A DNA stretch of 42,230 bases, taken from contig JBBRMY010000008.1 in assembly GCA_038230595.1 (NCBI GenBank), forward strand, positions 1-42,230. The letters run 5' to 3'. Shown here one piece after another: positions 7,745 to 15,926 of this stretch. Position numbers and translations under genes: made by a program. Each line of letters opens with the position of its first letter. Positions within the stretch are counted from its first letter, which is position 1. Source of the DNA: JBBRMY01 sp038230595. Lineage in GTDB: Bacteria; Bacteroidota; Ignavibacteria; Tepidaquicellales; Tepidaquicellaceae. Below the pieces are notes generated by a model. It did no database searches. It was not told the DNA's origin and was given only the letters and a program-made list of their open reading frames with translations.

Positions 7745-9427
7745 ATGAGAAATTATAAAATTCTTCTATTTATCATGCTTATGGCTTCTTCAGCATATTC
7801 AAATCCTATCGCGAATTTTACAAATAATTGGAGTTACGGAAAAAGTGATGCTAAATCAAGATCAGTAGTTTTGCAGCAAGTTGAATTAGCTGGAAATAAT
7901 ATTTCCAGTTTTTTTATTAATTCAGGAATATTAGATCATGATGTTATTGCATCAAACTCATCAGGATTTGAATGGCCCCGCTCAATTTCACCCCCACACA
8001 AAAAAGCATGCTATTGTGCCGGATTGACCATTGGTACGAAGATAAATGGAATATTAAAAATTGCATCGTGTCTGTATGATGGTCAGTATGTTCCTGGTTT
8101 TATTGAAAATTCTTCAGGGGTACCAATTTCAAATACGAATATTGATTTTAAAATTTACAAAATTAAATTAGGGGACAGTACTAATAATAATCCCGATTAC
8201 GCCAACTGGTATAAAATGGTTCCTTATGGAGCTCCATATATTGATATTAATAACAATGGTATTTATGAAAATGGAATAGATAAACCAGGTATTAAAAATG
8301 CTTCAGAGACTATCTTCTGTTGTTTTACAGATGGATTCCCGGAATCTCATAATGCATTTACCGGCTTTGGGGGATATACGGAACCAATTTTTTGCGAGAT
8401 GCATTTGACCGCTTGGGCTTATAATTTTGGTGGAATGCAAGATGTTCAGTTTATTAAATGGACATTGATTAATAAAAATGTCACCATGTGGGATTCAACG
8501 GTATTAGCTTTAACTGTTGATCCTGATCTGGGATTCGGAAGTGACGACTATGTTGGCTGTGATACACTTCTTAACTTAGGGTATTGTTATAATGCAGATA
8601 ATGATGATTCCGGCTATGATGGGTATGGTTTAAATCCTCCTGCATTTGGAATGGATTTTCTAAAATATCAGGTCAATAATCCTTCAGTTCAATTTCACCT
8701 CAAAACATTTTCTAATTTTAAAACATATAGTTCAGCTTGTGAAATAGAACCGACATCATCTCCTGTATCAGCATATAATTATTTAAAAGGATATAAGCTT
8801 GATGGAACTCCATGGATCAATCCGTTAAATTCGCAAATTACAAAGATATGTTATCCAGGCGATCCGGAAACAAATTCAGGATGGACTCAATTCAGAGGTT
8901 CTGTTAAGAATTGTAATGGAAGCTTGACAGGTACAATTTTACCGGTAGATGAACCCGGAGATAAAAAATTTGTAATGTCAGCAGGTGATGATTATTTTCA
9001 AATACAGCCAAATGATACTCAAACTATAGTTGTTGCTCAAATGATTGCTAGAGGATCAAATAATTTGAACTCAGTAACAAAATTAAAGCAATTAGATGTA
9101 GCTGTTCAGACTTTTTATGATAATGGATTGGGTGTTAATAATATTAGCTCTTCAATTCCTGCTTCATTTTTGTTATTTCAGAATTACCCGAACCCTTTCA
9201 ATCCTTCAACGAATATTAAATTCGACATGACCAAAAATGGTTTTGTTACATTGAAGATTTACGATGTTTCAGGAAAAGAAATTTCGACATTAATTAACAA
9301 TGAATATATTTCTGTTGGGACAAACGAAATTAATTTCAATGCTGCGAATCTTGCCAGCGGAATTTATTTTTATACTTTGACTGCAGGAACATTTACCGAT
9401 ACGAAAAGGATGGTATTGGTAAAATAA
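7745..9427 (+). CDS. Secreted protein with type IX sorting domain, tandem paralog 3
   Basis: A 560-residue third paralog, translated from ATG at 7745. Signal peptide MRNYKILLFIMLMASSAYS, then NPIANFTNNWSYGKSD as in paralog 2. The body carries NPDYANWYKMVPYGAPYID, the D-x-N-x-N-G loop (DINNNGIYENGIDKPGI) and DYVGCDTLLNLGYCYNADN. It ends with the type IX C-terminal domain (NYPNPFNPSTNIKFD to KRMVLVK). Part of this C-terminal stretch is identical in DNA to paralog 2 over about 40 bp around YPNPFNPSTN, although the bodies differ at many positions. It is 12 bp behind paralog 2 and followed by a strong terminator at 9492-9521, so the cluster ends here. Function unknown. The secretion machinery itself is not encoded in this window. 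Confidence 0.88.
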   Translation: MRNYKILLFIMLMASSAYSNPIANFTNNWSYGKSDAKSRSVVLQQVELAGNNISSFFINSGILDHDVIASNSSGFEWPRSISPPHKKACYCAGLTIGTKINGILKIASCLYDGQYVPGFIENSSGVPISNTNIDFKIYKIKLGDSTNNNPDYANWYKMVPYGAPYIDINNNGIYENGIDKPGIKNASETIFCCFTDGFPESHNAFTGFGGYTEPIFCEMHLTAWAYNFGGMQDVQFIKWTLINKNVTMWDSTVLALTVDPDLGFGSDDYVGCDTLLNLGYCYNADNDDSGYDGYGLNPPAFGMDFLKYQVNNPSVQFHLKTFSNFKTYSSACEIEPTSSPVSAYNYLKGYKLDGTPWINPLNSQITKICYPGDPETNSGWTQFRGSVKNCNGSLTGTILPVDEPGDKKFVMSAGDDYFQIQPNDTQTIVVAQMIARGSNNLNSVTKLKQLDVAVQTFYDNGLGVNNISSSIPASFLLFQNYPNPFNPSTNIKFDMTKNGFVTLKIYDVSGKEISTLINNEYISVGTNEINFNAANLASGIYFYTLTAGTFTDTKRMVLVK

Positions 9428-9491
9428 AGGCCATTTAAGAAAAGCTTTAAATATCGTATTTTACATGAGTTGATACTTTAACTCATAATTT

Positions 9492-9521
9492 AACCTTCAT
9501 AGTAAACTATGAAGGTTTTTT
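9492..9521 (+). terminator. Rho-independent terminator after the cargo cluster
   Basis: A perfect 11-bp stem, AACCTTCATAG (9492-9502) and CTATGAAGGTT (9507-9517), with loop TAAA and a following T run to 9521. It lies 65 bp after paralog 3 and 19 bp before the methionine synthase gene, separating the two units. Confidence 0.85.
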
Positions 9522-9539
9522 AATTATTATAAATAATAC

Positions 9540-11363
9540 ATGAAAACATTTTTAGAACTCGCTAAGGAAAAAATAATAGTATTTGACGGCGCAACAGGGT
9601 CAAATTTCCAGACATACAATTTAACTGCTGATGATTTCGGTGGAAAAGAACTTGAAGGATGCAATGAGTATCTCAGCATTTCTAAACCGGATGCTGTAAA
9701 AAAACTTCACAGATCATTTCTGACTGCAGGCTGCGATGTAATTGAAACAAATACATTCGGCTCTGCTTCAATTGTCTTAACCGAATATAATATTGCAGAT
9801 CTTGATTATGAGCTTTCAAAGAGATCAGCTGAGATCGCTAAAGAATGCGCCAACGAATTCTCGACTAATGCAAAGCCGCGTTTTGTTGCAGGCTCCATCG
9901 GTCCAACAACAAAACTTCCTTCATTAGGACACATTTCATTTGATGATATGACTCAAAGTTTTTACAGACAGATACTTGGTGTTGTTGATGGCGGAGCAGA
10001 TCTTCTTTGTATAGAAACCTGCCAGGATCTGCTTCAGGCGAAAAGCGCTCTTTCTGCCACGATGAGAGTTTTCAGAGAGAAAAAGATCAGGCTGCCTGTA
10101 ATCTGTTCTGTAACTGTTGAATCAATGGGAACAATGCTTATGGGAACTGAGATCTCTGCTGCGCTTACGGCAATTGAGCCATATGATATCGTTGATATTA
10201 TTGGTATGAACTGCGCTACCGGTCCTAAAGAAATGGAAGAGAACATCAGATATCTTTGTCAGAATTCTCCTAAGCCGATCTTTTGTATGCCGAATGCCGG
10301 TATCCCTGAAAACGTTAACGGTCATGCGCATTATCATTTGTCCCCTGAAGAGATGGATAAATGGATGTCACACTTTGTCGGCGATCTTGGAGTTGGTCTT
10401 ATTGGTGGTTGCTGCGGTACTGAAGACAAGCACATAAAAAAATTAGTTGAAGTTTCGGAAAGATATTCACCGGTAAGAAAAGAATGGGAATATACTCCTT
10501 CTGTTTCTTCGATCTATATGAGCGTCCCAATGGTTGTTACACCCGGACCACTGCTAGTTGGCGAAAGGTGCAATGCGAATGGGTCAAAAAAATTCAGACA
10601 GCTACTTGAAAAAGAAGACTATGATGCAATGGTGAACATGGCTAAAGAACAGATAAAAGAAGGCGCGCATGTCCTTGATGTATGCGTTGCATTTGTAGGA
10701 AGAGATGAAGAAAAGGAAATGGTCGAAGTAATTAAGAGATTTAATACTGCTGTAACAATTCCTCTTATGATCGATTCCACTGAAACGAAAGTAATGGAAG
10801 CTGCTTTAAAGAATTATGCAGGTAAATCTATAATTAATTCTATTAACTTTGAAGAAGGAACTGAAAAAGCTGATAAAGTTTTGGCTCTTGCAAAAGAATA
10901 TGGTGCAGCCGTAGTTGCTTTATCGATCGATGAAGAAGGTCAGGCATATTCTTATGAGAAAAAAGTTTCTATTGCAAAAAGAATAAGGGATCATGCAGTT
11001 GAAGTTCATAACTTCAGGGAAGAAGATCTTATATTTGATGCGCTTACATTTCCATTAGGCTCGGGACAGGAAGACCTGCGTGATAGCGGAGTAAATACAA
11101 TTAATGCTATAAGAGAAATTAAAAGAATAATGCCGAAGGCAAAAACAATTCTCGGATTAAGCAATTGCTCGTTCGGACTTAATATGAATATCCGTCACGT
11201 TCTGAATTCAGTCTTTCTACATTATGCAGTTGAAGCAGGATTGGATATGGCTATAGTTCATGCAAGCAAGATTATGCCTTTGTATAAGATCGATGAAAAA
11301 GGAAAAGAACTGTGCAGACAGCTTATCTTTGATGAAAGAGTTTACGAAGAAGTAGAAGCATAA
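9540..11363 (+). CDS. metH: MetH-type methionine synthase module: homocysteine and methyltetrahydrofolate domains only
   Basis: In full-length MetH, the homocysteine domain and the folate (pterin) domain exchange a methyl group through a bound cobalamin domain to make methionine. This 607-residue protein carries only the first two. The homocysteine methyltransferase barrel (about 1-310) begins IIVFDGATGSNFQ and keeps the zinc ligands Cys225 (GMNCATGP), Cys291 and Cys292 (GGCCGT). The pterin-binding barrel (about 335-600) begins LLVGERCNANGSKKFRQLL and includes LMIDSTETKVMEAALKNY. It stops at YKIDEKGKELCRQLIFDE plus eight residues, where other MetH proteins continue into the cobalamin-binding, then the AdoMet-reactivation domains. 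No continuation in another frame follows. A separate cobalamin protein encoded elsewhere is likely. The upstream 112 bp contains only a terminator and no riboswitch that I can see. Confidence 0.9.
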   Translation: MKTFLELAKEKIIVFDGATGSNFQTYNLTADDFGGKELEGCNEYLSISKPDAVKKLHRSFLTAGCDVIETNTFGSASIVLTEYNIADLDYELSKRSAEIAKECANEFSTNAKPRFVAGSIGPTTKLPSLGHISFDDMTQSFYRQILGVVDGGADLLCIETCQDLLQAKSALSATMRVFREKKIRLPVICSVTVESMGTMLMGTEISAALTAIEPYDIVDIIGMNCATGPKEMEENIRYLCQNSPKPIFCMPNAGIPENVNGHAHYHLSPEEMDKWMSHFVGDLGVGLIGGCCGTEDKHIKKLVEVSERYSPVRKEWEYTPSVSSIYMSVPMVVTPGPLLVGERCNANGSKKFRQLLEKEDYDAMVNMAKEQIKEGAHVLDVCVAFVGRDEEKEMVEVIKRFNTAVTIPLMIDSTETKVMEAALKNYAGKSIINSINFEEGTEKADKVLALAKEYGAAVVALSIDEEGQAYSYEKKVSIAKRIRDHAVEVHNFREEDLIFDALTFPLGSGQEDLRDSGVNTINAIREIKRIMPKAKTILGLSNCSFGLNMNIRHVLNSVFLHYAVEAGLDMAIVHASKIMPLYKIDEKGKELCRQLIFDERVYEEVEA

Positions 11364-11395
11364 AATAATTAATATTTAAATATTTCCCCGAATCT

Positions 11396-11425
11396 GACCT
11401 GACAGGTTTTTTATCCTGTCAGGTC
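11396..11425. repeat. Palindromic element, copy A, 3' of metH
   Basis: Perfect 11-bp inverted repeat GACCTGACAGG (11396-11406) and CCTGTCAGGTC (11415-11425) around an 8-nt T-rich loop. The same stem recurs at 17777-17806. It lies in the 136-bp gap between convergent genes and may act as a transcription stop, although its T run is inside the loop rather than after the stem. Confidence 0.75.
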
Positions 11426-11446
11426 GCATTTACATTCTTAATACGT

Positions 11447-11462
11447 ACAGGTCGCGACCTGT
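11447..11462. repeat. 16-bp perfect palindrome
   Basis: ACAGGTCGCGACCTGT is self-complementary with no loop and is followed by CCCTACAA. Together with the hairpin 21 bp upstream it makes a composite palindromic block between two convergent genes. The pattern resembles dispersed intergenic palindromes I recall from other genomes. Confidence 0.6.
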
Positions 11463-11499
11463 CCCTACAATATCCTCTCACACCACGTAAACACATTTC

Positions 11500-12333
11500 C
11501 TACCCTCTCCAAGTAAAAAGCCACCTCGCTCTTTCAGTATTAACTCCCGGCATATGCTCTTCAACCAATTCAATTGTTTTTTCAACGCAGGAATTAAGGT
11601 CATTAACATTCTTTTTTATATCAGTATGAAAAAGCTCTTTGTATAACCTGTCAATTTCTTTCGGCTTAATTTTCATTTGCTTTAAAGTGTGATCCATTCC
11701 CTTGAATTTTCCCGGATAGTAAATTTTATTTAAGCCACAAAGTACTTTAACCATATTGTCAAAACTTCTCAGCATCATTTCTGATGTCCACAAATATTCT
11801 TCCCGCTTAATACCCATGTTTGACATTATCCATTTAGAATGAAATTTCAAATTTTCTCTTACCATTGCTTCTGCAAGCAATGGCGGATATTTATTAAAAT
11901 CTTTTTTCCATTTATTAATTATCCTTCTGCCATATAATGGAACGCCTATCTGATATCCGGAAGCTATAAGTTGATTATCCATATTCATGTCAGGCTCTTT
12001 CAGATAATCATACAACATTTTTTCATGCTGCTCTACTGTCGAATGTCCTGTATCTATTTTTACCCCTTTATAACTGTTAAAAACTGCAAATCCATTCTCA
12101 GAATCGCCGTGATAAAAACCACCACCTGAATCTATTGCTTCTTTTTTTATTTTCTCAAAATAATCCTTTTTTAAATCTGTTTCATATAAAACTGTCATAT
12201 CTATGTCAGAAAACTCATCAGCCTTATTTTTAACAGTTGAACCTGTTAAAAGTATGGCTTTTACATTTTCATCGCGAATGAATTTTTTTGCAAATTCTTT
12301 TGCGATCTCAATATATTTTTTAGAAAGGTTCAT
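11500..12333 (-). CDS. Nucleotidyltransferase-fold protein (MNT/aminoglycoside adenylyltransferase-like)
   Basis: A 277-residue cytoplasmic protein with the polymerase-beta nucleotidyltransferase signature near the N terminus: ILLTGSTVKNKADEFSDIDMTVL (about 28-50) supplies the GS motif and the D-x-D metal ligands, and KGVKIDTGH (about 89-97) supplies the likely third acidic strand. The remaining 170 residues are helical and rich in Trp and Tyr (KFHSKWIMSNMG, ARWLFTWRG), as in the C-terminal helical bundle of antibiotic and kinase-like nucleotidyltransferases. Such enzymes transfer AMP or another nucleotide to a small molecule, tRNA or protein; the substrate here cannot be read. It is monocistronic, with a start 190 bp from the divergent TonB receptor. 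No HEPN partner is adjacent, so a toxin-antitoxin role is not supported. Confidence 0.75.
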   Translation of the reverse strand: MNLSKKYIEIAKEFAKKFIRDENVKAILLTGSTVKNKADEFSDIDMTVLYETDLKKDYFEKIKKEAIDSGGGFYHGDSENGFAVFNSYKGVKIDTGHSTVEQHEKMLYDYLKEPDMNMDNQLIASGYQIGVPLYGRRIINKWKKDFNKYPPLLAEAMVRENLKFHSKWIMSNMGIKREEYLWTSEMMLRSFDNMVKVLCGLNKIYYPGKFKGMDHTLKQMKIKPKEIDRLYKELFHTDIKKNVNDLNSCVEKTIELVEEHMPGVNTERARWLFTWRG

Positions 12334-12395
12334 TAAGTGTTTAATTACGGATTTTAATTGTGATTGTTGCTTAATATATACCTAATGAATATTTA

Positions 12396-12429
12396 TTTGA
12401 GTCTATTATTGTAAAGAATTGTAACTTTG
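12396..12429 (+). promoter_or_regulatory. Candidate Bacteroidota-type promoter for the TonB receptor
   Basis: TTTG at 12396-12399 and TAACTTTG at 12422-12429 are separated by 22 nt and match the Bacteroidota -33/-7 consensus (TTTG or TTG, then TAnnTTTG). It lies 95 bp before the TonB receptor start. This is a pattern match; whether this lineage uses such promoters is not shown. Confidence 0.35.
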
Positions 12430-12523
12430 CGTAAATGTCTAACTATTCCCCTCATATTTAAAAACTAATAACGGTAAATTTAGTTTAACACATTGAAGTG
12501 ACCTTATACATTAATAAAGAAAA

Positions 12524-15073
12524 ATGCATATTAAAAGAAAAAACAAAATATTATTTATTTTAATTATACTATTCACAATTTCAATAACCTCTTCGGCTAT
12601 TTTTGCTCAGGATGACGATGATGAGGGAGATACTCCTGCAACTCCCAAAGGCAGAAGAATCAAAGGCGATTCTACCCATGTAAATTCAAACTTCCATGGC
12701 AATGGTGCCATCTCAGGAATTGTGATTGACAAGGAATCTAAATTACCACTTGACGGTGCTGTTATTACGTTAAGAAATCTTAAAGATTCCACTATGAAAT
12801 CCGGTGCAATAACAGATAACTCAGGAAAGTTCTCAATTGAAGCGGCTTATGGTATTTATAAAATGAATATTGATTTTATTGGTTATAATGGAGCTATTAA
12901 CAATCGTGTTCTTCTGAAAAAGGCAGCTCTTGTGCTTGATACTATTAGGCTTTCAGCAGGAACTAACGTAACTGAGGAAATAAAAGTTGAAGATCAAAGA
13001 AGCAATATAGAGTTTCAGCCCGGTAAAAAAGTTTTTAATGTAGGCAACAGTGATCTTTATCAGAACGGTTCGGCTGTCGATGTTTTAAAAGATGTTCCAT
13101 CCATCACAGTTGATATTGATAATAATATTTCTCTTCGTGGATCAACAGGAGTTAAAATACTTATTGACGGAAGACCATCCGGACTTAATACAAATGCAAG
13201 GACAAGCATTCTGGAACAGATACCAGCTGATCAGATCCAGAGTATAGAGCTCGTCACAAACCCGGATGCAAAATATGATGCAGAAGGTACTTCAGGAATA
13301 ATAAATATTGTACTGAAAAAGAGTAATACATTTGGAATCAATGGGGTACTAAATCTGGGTACAGGAACTCAGGATAAATATAATGGAAGCTTTAGCCTTA
13401 ATGCTAAAAATTCCAAAATGAATATTTTTGGGAATTATAATTACAGGCTTTTCAATTCTCCGGGCTCCAACACATTGAACAGGTTTAGCCTGCTGGATAA
13501 TACAACTCTTGATCAGAACAGCAGTAATTTAGGTAGAATGAAAAACCATTCGGTAAAAACCGGAATTGACTATTATCCTGATGATGTTTCTACTCTGGGC
13601 TTTTCCTTAGGATATAATGACAGAAACAGAAGAAGAGGAAGTACTGAATTAACAACTCAGAAAAATTTATCAGGATCTTCAATATATAGTACAACAAATA
13701 AAGCTGAAGAAGATGAAACTGGTAATTCATGGAATCTAGATCTAAGCTATGTGAAAAAATTTAAAAATCCAAAGCAGCAGTTAAACATAGCACTCGGATA
13801 CAGCAGAAATATTGAAGATGATAATCAGACTTCAATTTTTTATGATAATTTATTTCCTGTTTCTAATGTACCCAAGCAAAATGATCTGAATGATGCTGTA
13901 AATAATGACGGAGAACTATCGATCGATTATGTTCAGCCTTTGGGAGATAAAAAATCTGGCTCAAGGATCGATATAGGCTATAAAGGAACAATACGAAACA
14001 ATGATATTACCTCAACCTATCAGAACTTTGACTATATTACAAATTCATTTGTGACAAATGAACTTTCGTCAAACAGATTTAATTATAAAGAATTTATTAA
14101 TGCAGCTTATGGAATTTATTCCGGAGGCTTAAAAGATTTTACTTATTCACTCGGATTAAGAATAGAGCAGTCAAATTCCACTGGAGATCTGATAACTAAC
14201 AGTACTCAGTTCAAACAGGATTATCTGAGTATCTTTCCAAGCGTTAGTCTTTCTCAGAAATTTAGTCTTGGGCAGGAGGTTCAGGCAACTTATTCAAGAA
14301 GGATAAGAAGACCGGATTCCGAAGATCTTAATCCGTTCCTTGAGAGATCAGACCCATTGAATTTAAGGCAGGGGAATCCTGAGCTTAAACCTATGTTTAT
14401 TGATTCCTATGAGCTAAGTCTTATAAATTATTTAGGACAAACTGTCCTGACACCATCCGTTTATTTTAGGCAGACACATGATGAGATTACCAGATTCAGA
14501 ACTATACTTGATTCTAATGTAACGTTAACAACTTTTGCTAATAATTCCAGCTCAAAAACATACGGTGCTGAACTGATCTTCAATTCAAAGCTTTTTGATC
14601 TGATAAGTTTGAATGGAAATGTTAATTATTTCAGATCTGAAGTTGATGCTACAAATATTCAGGCAGGACTTGTTAATTCAACAAACTCCTGGTCTGGAAG
14701 GCTGCAGGCTGGAGCAAAGCTTGGTGAAATAATGAGCGTACAGCTTTCATATAATTATTCCGGTAAGAGAGTTACAGGACAGGGAATTATAGATCCTGTT
14801 CAATCGATGGATATTGCATTTAGAAAAGATCTTTTCAACAAGCAGGCAAGCATTAGCTTAAGAGTATCTGATGTATTTGATCAGCAAAGATTCGTAGTTA
14901 ATCTTACCAATCCCAACTATGTTGAGAGCGTGACGAGGATAAGAAGTTCAAGAACTGCATTTCTGACATTAACATATAATTTCGGAAAACAGGAAAGAAC
15001 TATGAACAGAAAAAGAAAGAAGGATAATGGAGAACCTGATGATATTACTCCGTCTAATGATGGTGGATATTAA
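12524..15073 (+). CDS. TonB-dependent outer-membrane receptor (outer membrane beta-barrel family)
   Basis: An 849-residue outer-membrane active transporter. Signal peptide about 1-28 (ending AIFAQ), followed by a very acidic DDDDEGD patch. A carboxypeptidase-regulatory-like beta-sandwich spans about 62-145 (AISGIVIDKESKLPLDGAVI). The plug domain follows (about 165-270) with VLKDVPSITVD, ISLRGSTGVKILIDGRPSG and IQSIELVTNPDAKYDAEG, the typical plug core. The rest is a 22-strand-type barrel of the outer membrane beta-barrel family, ending FLTLTYNFG and then a basic, polar tail of about 30 residues, unlike the usual C-terminal aromatic. These receptors import siderophores, sugars or peptides using TonB energy. 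The substrate is not readable, and no SusD partner is adjacent. It has its own promoter candidate and terminator. Confidence 0.9.
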   Translation: MHIKRKNKILFILIILFTISITSSAIFAQDDDDEGDTPATPKGRRIKGDSTHVNSNFHGNGAISGIVIDKESKLPLDGAVITLRNLKDSTMKSGAITDNSGKFSIEAAYGIYKMNIDFIGYNGAINNRVLLKKAALVLDTIRLSAGTNVTEEIKVEDQRSNIEFQPGKKVFNVGNSDLYQNGSAVDVLKDVPSITVDIDNNISLRGSTGVKILIDGRPSGLNTNARTSILEQIPADQIQSIELVTNPDAKYDAEGTSGIINIVLKKSNTFGINGVLNLGTGTQDKYNGSFSLNAKNSKMNIFGNYNYRLFNSPGSNTLNRFSLLDNTTLDQNSSNLGRMKNHSVKTGIDYYPDDVSTLGFSLGYNDRNRRRGSTELTTQKNLSGSSIYSTTNKAEEDETGNSWNLDLSYVKKFKNPKQQLNIALGYSRNIEDDNQTSIFYDNLFPVSNVPKQNDLNDAVNNDGELSIDYVQPLGDKKSGSRIDIGYKGTIRNNDITSTYQNFDYITNSFVTNELSSNRFNYKEFINAAYGIYSGGLKDFTYSLGLRIEQSNSTGDLITNSTQFKQDYLSIFPSVSLSQKFSLGQEVQATYSRRIRRPDSEDLNPFLERSDPLNLRQGNPELKPMFIDSYELSLINYLGQTVLTPSVYFRQTHDEITRFRTILDSNVTLTTFANNSSSKTYGAELIFNSKLFDLISLNGNVNYFRSEVDATNIQAGLVNSTNSWSGRLQAGAKLGEIMSVQLSYNYSGKRVTGQGIIDPVQSMDIAFRKDLFNKQASISLRVSDVFDQQRFVVNLTNPNYVESVTRIRSSRTAFLTLTYNFGKQERTMNRKRKKDNGEPDDITPSNDGGY

Positions 15074-15117
15074 AGAGACTCTAAAATATATACTTTATAA
15101 GCAATGCTAGGAATAAT

Positions 15118-15149
15118 TAACAAAAGGAGACGAAAGTCTCCTTTTGTTA
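15118..15149 (+). terminator. Rho-independent terminator after the TonB receptor
   Basis: A perfect 14-bp stem around a GAAA tetraloop: left arm 15118-15131 (core AAAAGGAGAC), right arm 15136-15149 (GTCTCCTTTT core), with T-rich sequence after it. The core is repeated exactly at 15818-15841. Confidence 0.85.
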
Positions 15150-15253
15150 TTAATGTTATTTTAATTCAAAAATTAATCACAATTTAGAATTTCCTATATT
15201 TCTTTAATTTAAAATACATTATGTTTATATATCTCCTTAAATAAAAACAAAAA

Positions 15254-15805
15254 ATGAAAATCAAATTAATACTAATTTGTATATTTTTTATTGCAGGAAA
15301 TATTGTAGTGGGTCAAACTTCAGAGGATAAATCACCTCTTAAAATCACATTAAATGCTCAGAATGGTTTTTATAAAACCGGGAATGGTTATATAGTTCAC
15401 GGATATTTAAGACAGTGCGTAAATTACCAAAATGTTGTTGATCAGGTGGCGGGAAATTATGGATGGGTGACTTATACTTATAAAGATCCTTTACCGTTGG
15501 ATTTGTCTAATTCTAATCTACAACTTCAACTAGATGTCAACTCTAAAATGAAAATCCGTTTTACGGTCAACATTGCGTTAATTAAAAATACGGGCAATGG
15601 TAAGACATTTTCATTGTGTGATGGATGCAATTCTCCAAAAATATTTACAGAAGGAGATAATAATACCACTGAATACAAATCTTATACTTATGACACAAAA
15701 ACCGTTAGTAATTCTGCTACTTTATTTTTCTCGGCAACAAAATTAATTCAGGATGCAGATCCATTTTATCTTTTGTCAATTGATATAGCTCAGATACCAA
15801 AATAA
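15254..15805 (+). CDS. Small secreted protein of unknown function
   Basis: A 183-residue exported protein I do not recognise. A clear signal peptide (MKIKLILICIFFIAGNIVVG, cleavage before QTSED) is followed by about 160 residues predicted to be mainly beta strand, rich in Asn, Lys and Tyr. Three Cys residues occur, one in RQCVNYQ and a CDGC pair in FSLCDGCNSPK that could form a disulfide or bind metal after export. No lipobox and no type IX sorting domain are present, so it is probably periplasmic. The gene is isolated: it lies 180 bp behind the TonB receptor and is bracketed by two near-identical terminator hairpins. A link to the receptor is possible from position only. Confidence 0.7.
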   Translation: MKIKLILICIFFIAGNIVVGQTSEDKSPLKITLNAQNGFYKTGNGYIVHGYLRQCVNYQNVVDQVAGNYGWVTYTYKDPLPLDLSNSNLQLQLDVNSKMKIRFTVNIALIKNTGNGKTFSLCDGCNSPKIFTEGDNNTTEYKSYTYDTKTVSNSATLFFSATKLIQDADPFYLLSIDIAQIPK

Positions 15806-15817
15806 GTTAATAATCGA

Positions 15818-15841
15818 AAAAGGAGACGAAAGTCTCCTTTT
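15818..15841 (+). terminator. Rho-independent terminator, repeated hairpin
   Basis: A 10-bp perfect stem, AAAAGGAGAC and GTCTCCTTTT, around GAAA, 12 bp after the stop of the small secreted gene. All 24 bases match the core of the terminator at 15118-15149. Confidence 0.85.
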
Positions 15842-15926
15842 CTGTATTTACTACCCATCCCAATTAACTTTCAATAAAAATCGTTTTTATTTAGCTTAGA
15901 TCTGCTTTCAAATCTAATCTTTTCAC

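Noticed and set aside
9428..9539. Possible SAM or cobalamin riboswitch before the MetH-like gene
   Set aside because: The 112 bp hold only the terminator of the upstream cluster; there is no room or pattern for a riboswitch aptamer.
11500..12333. Toxin-antitoxin pair of the MNT/HEPN type
   Set aside because: The nucleotidyltransferase is 277 residues with its own helical domain and has no HEPN gene beside it.
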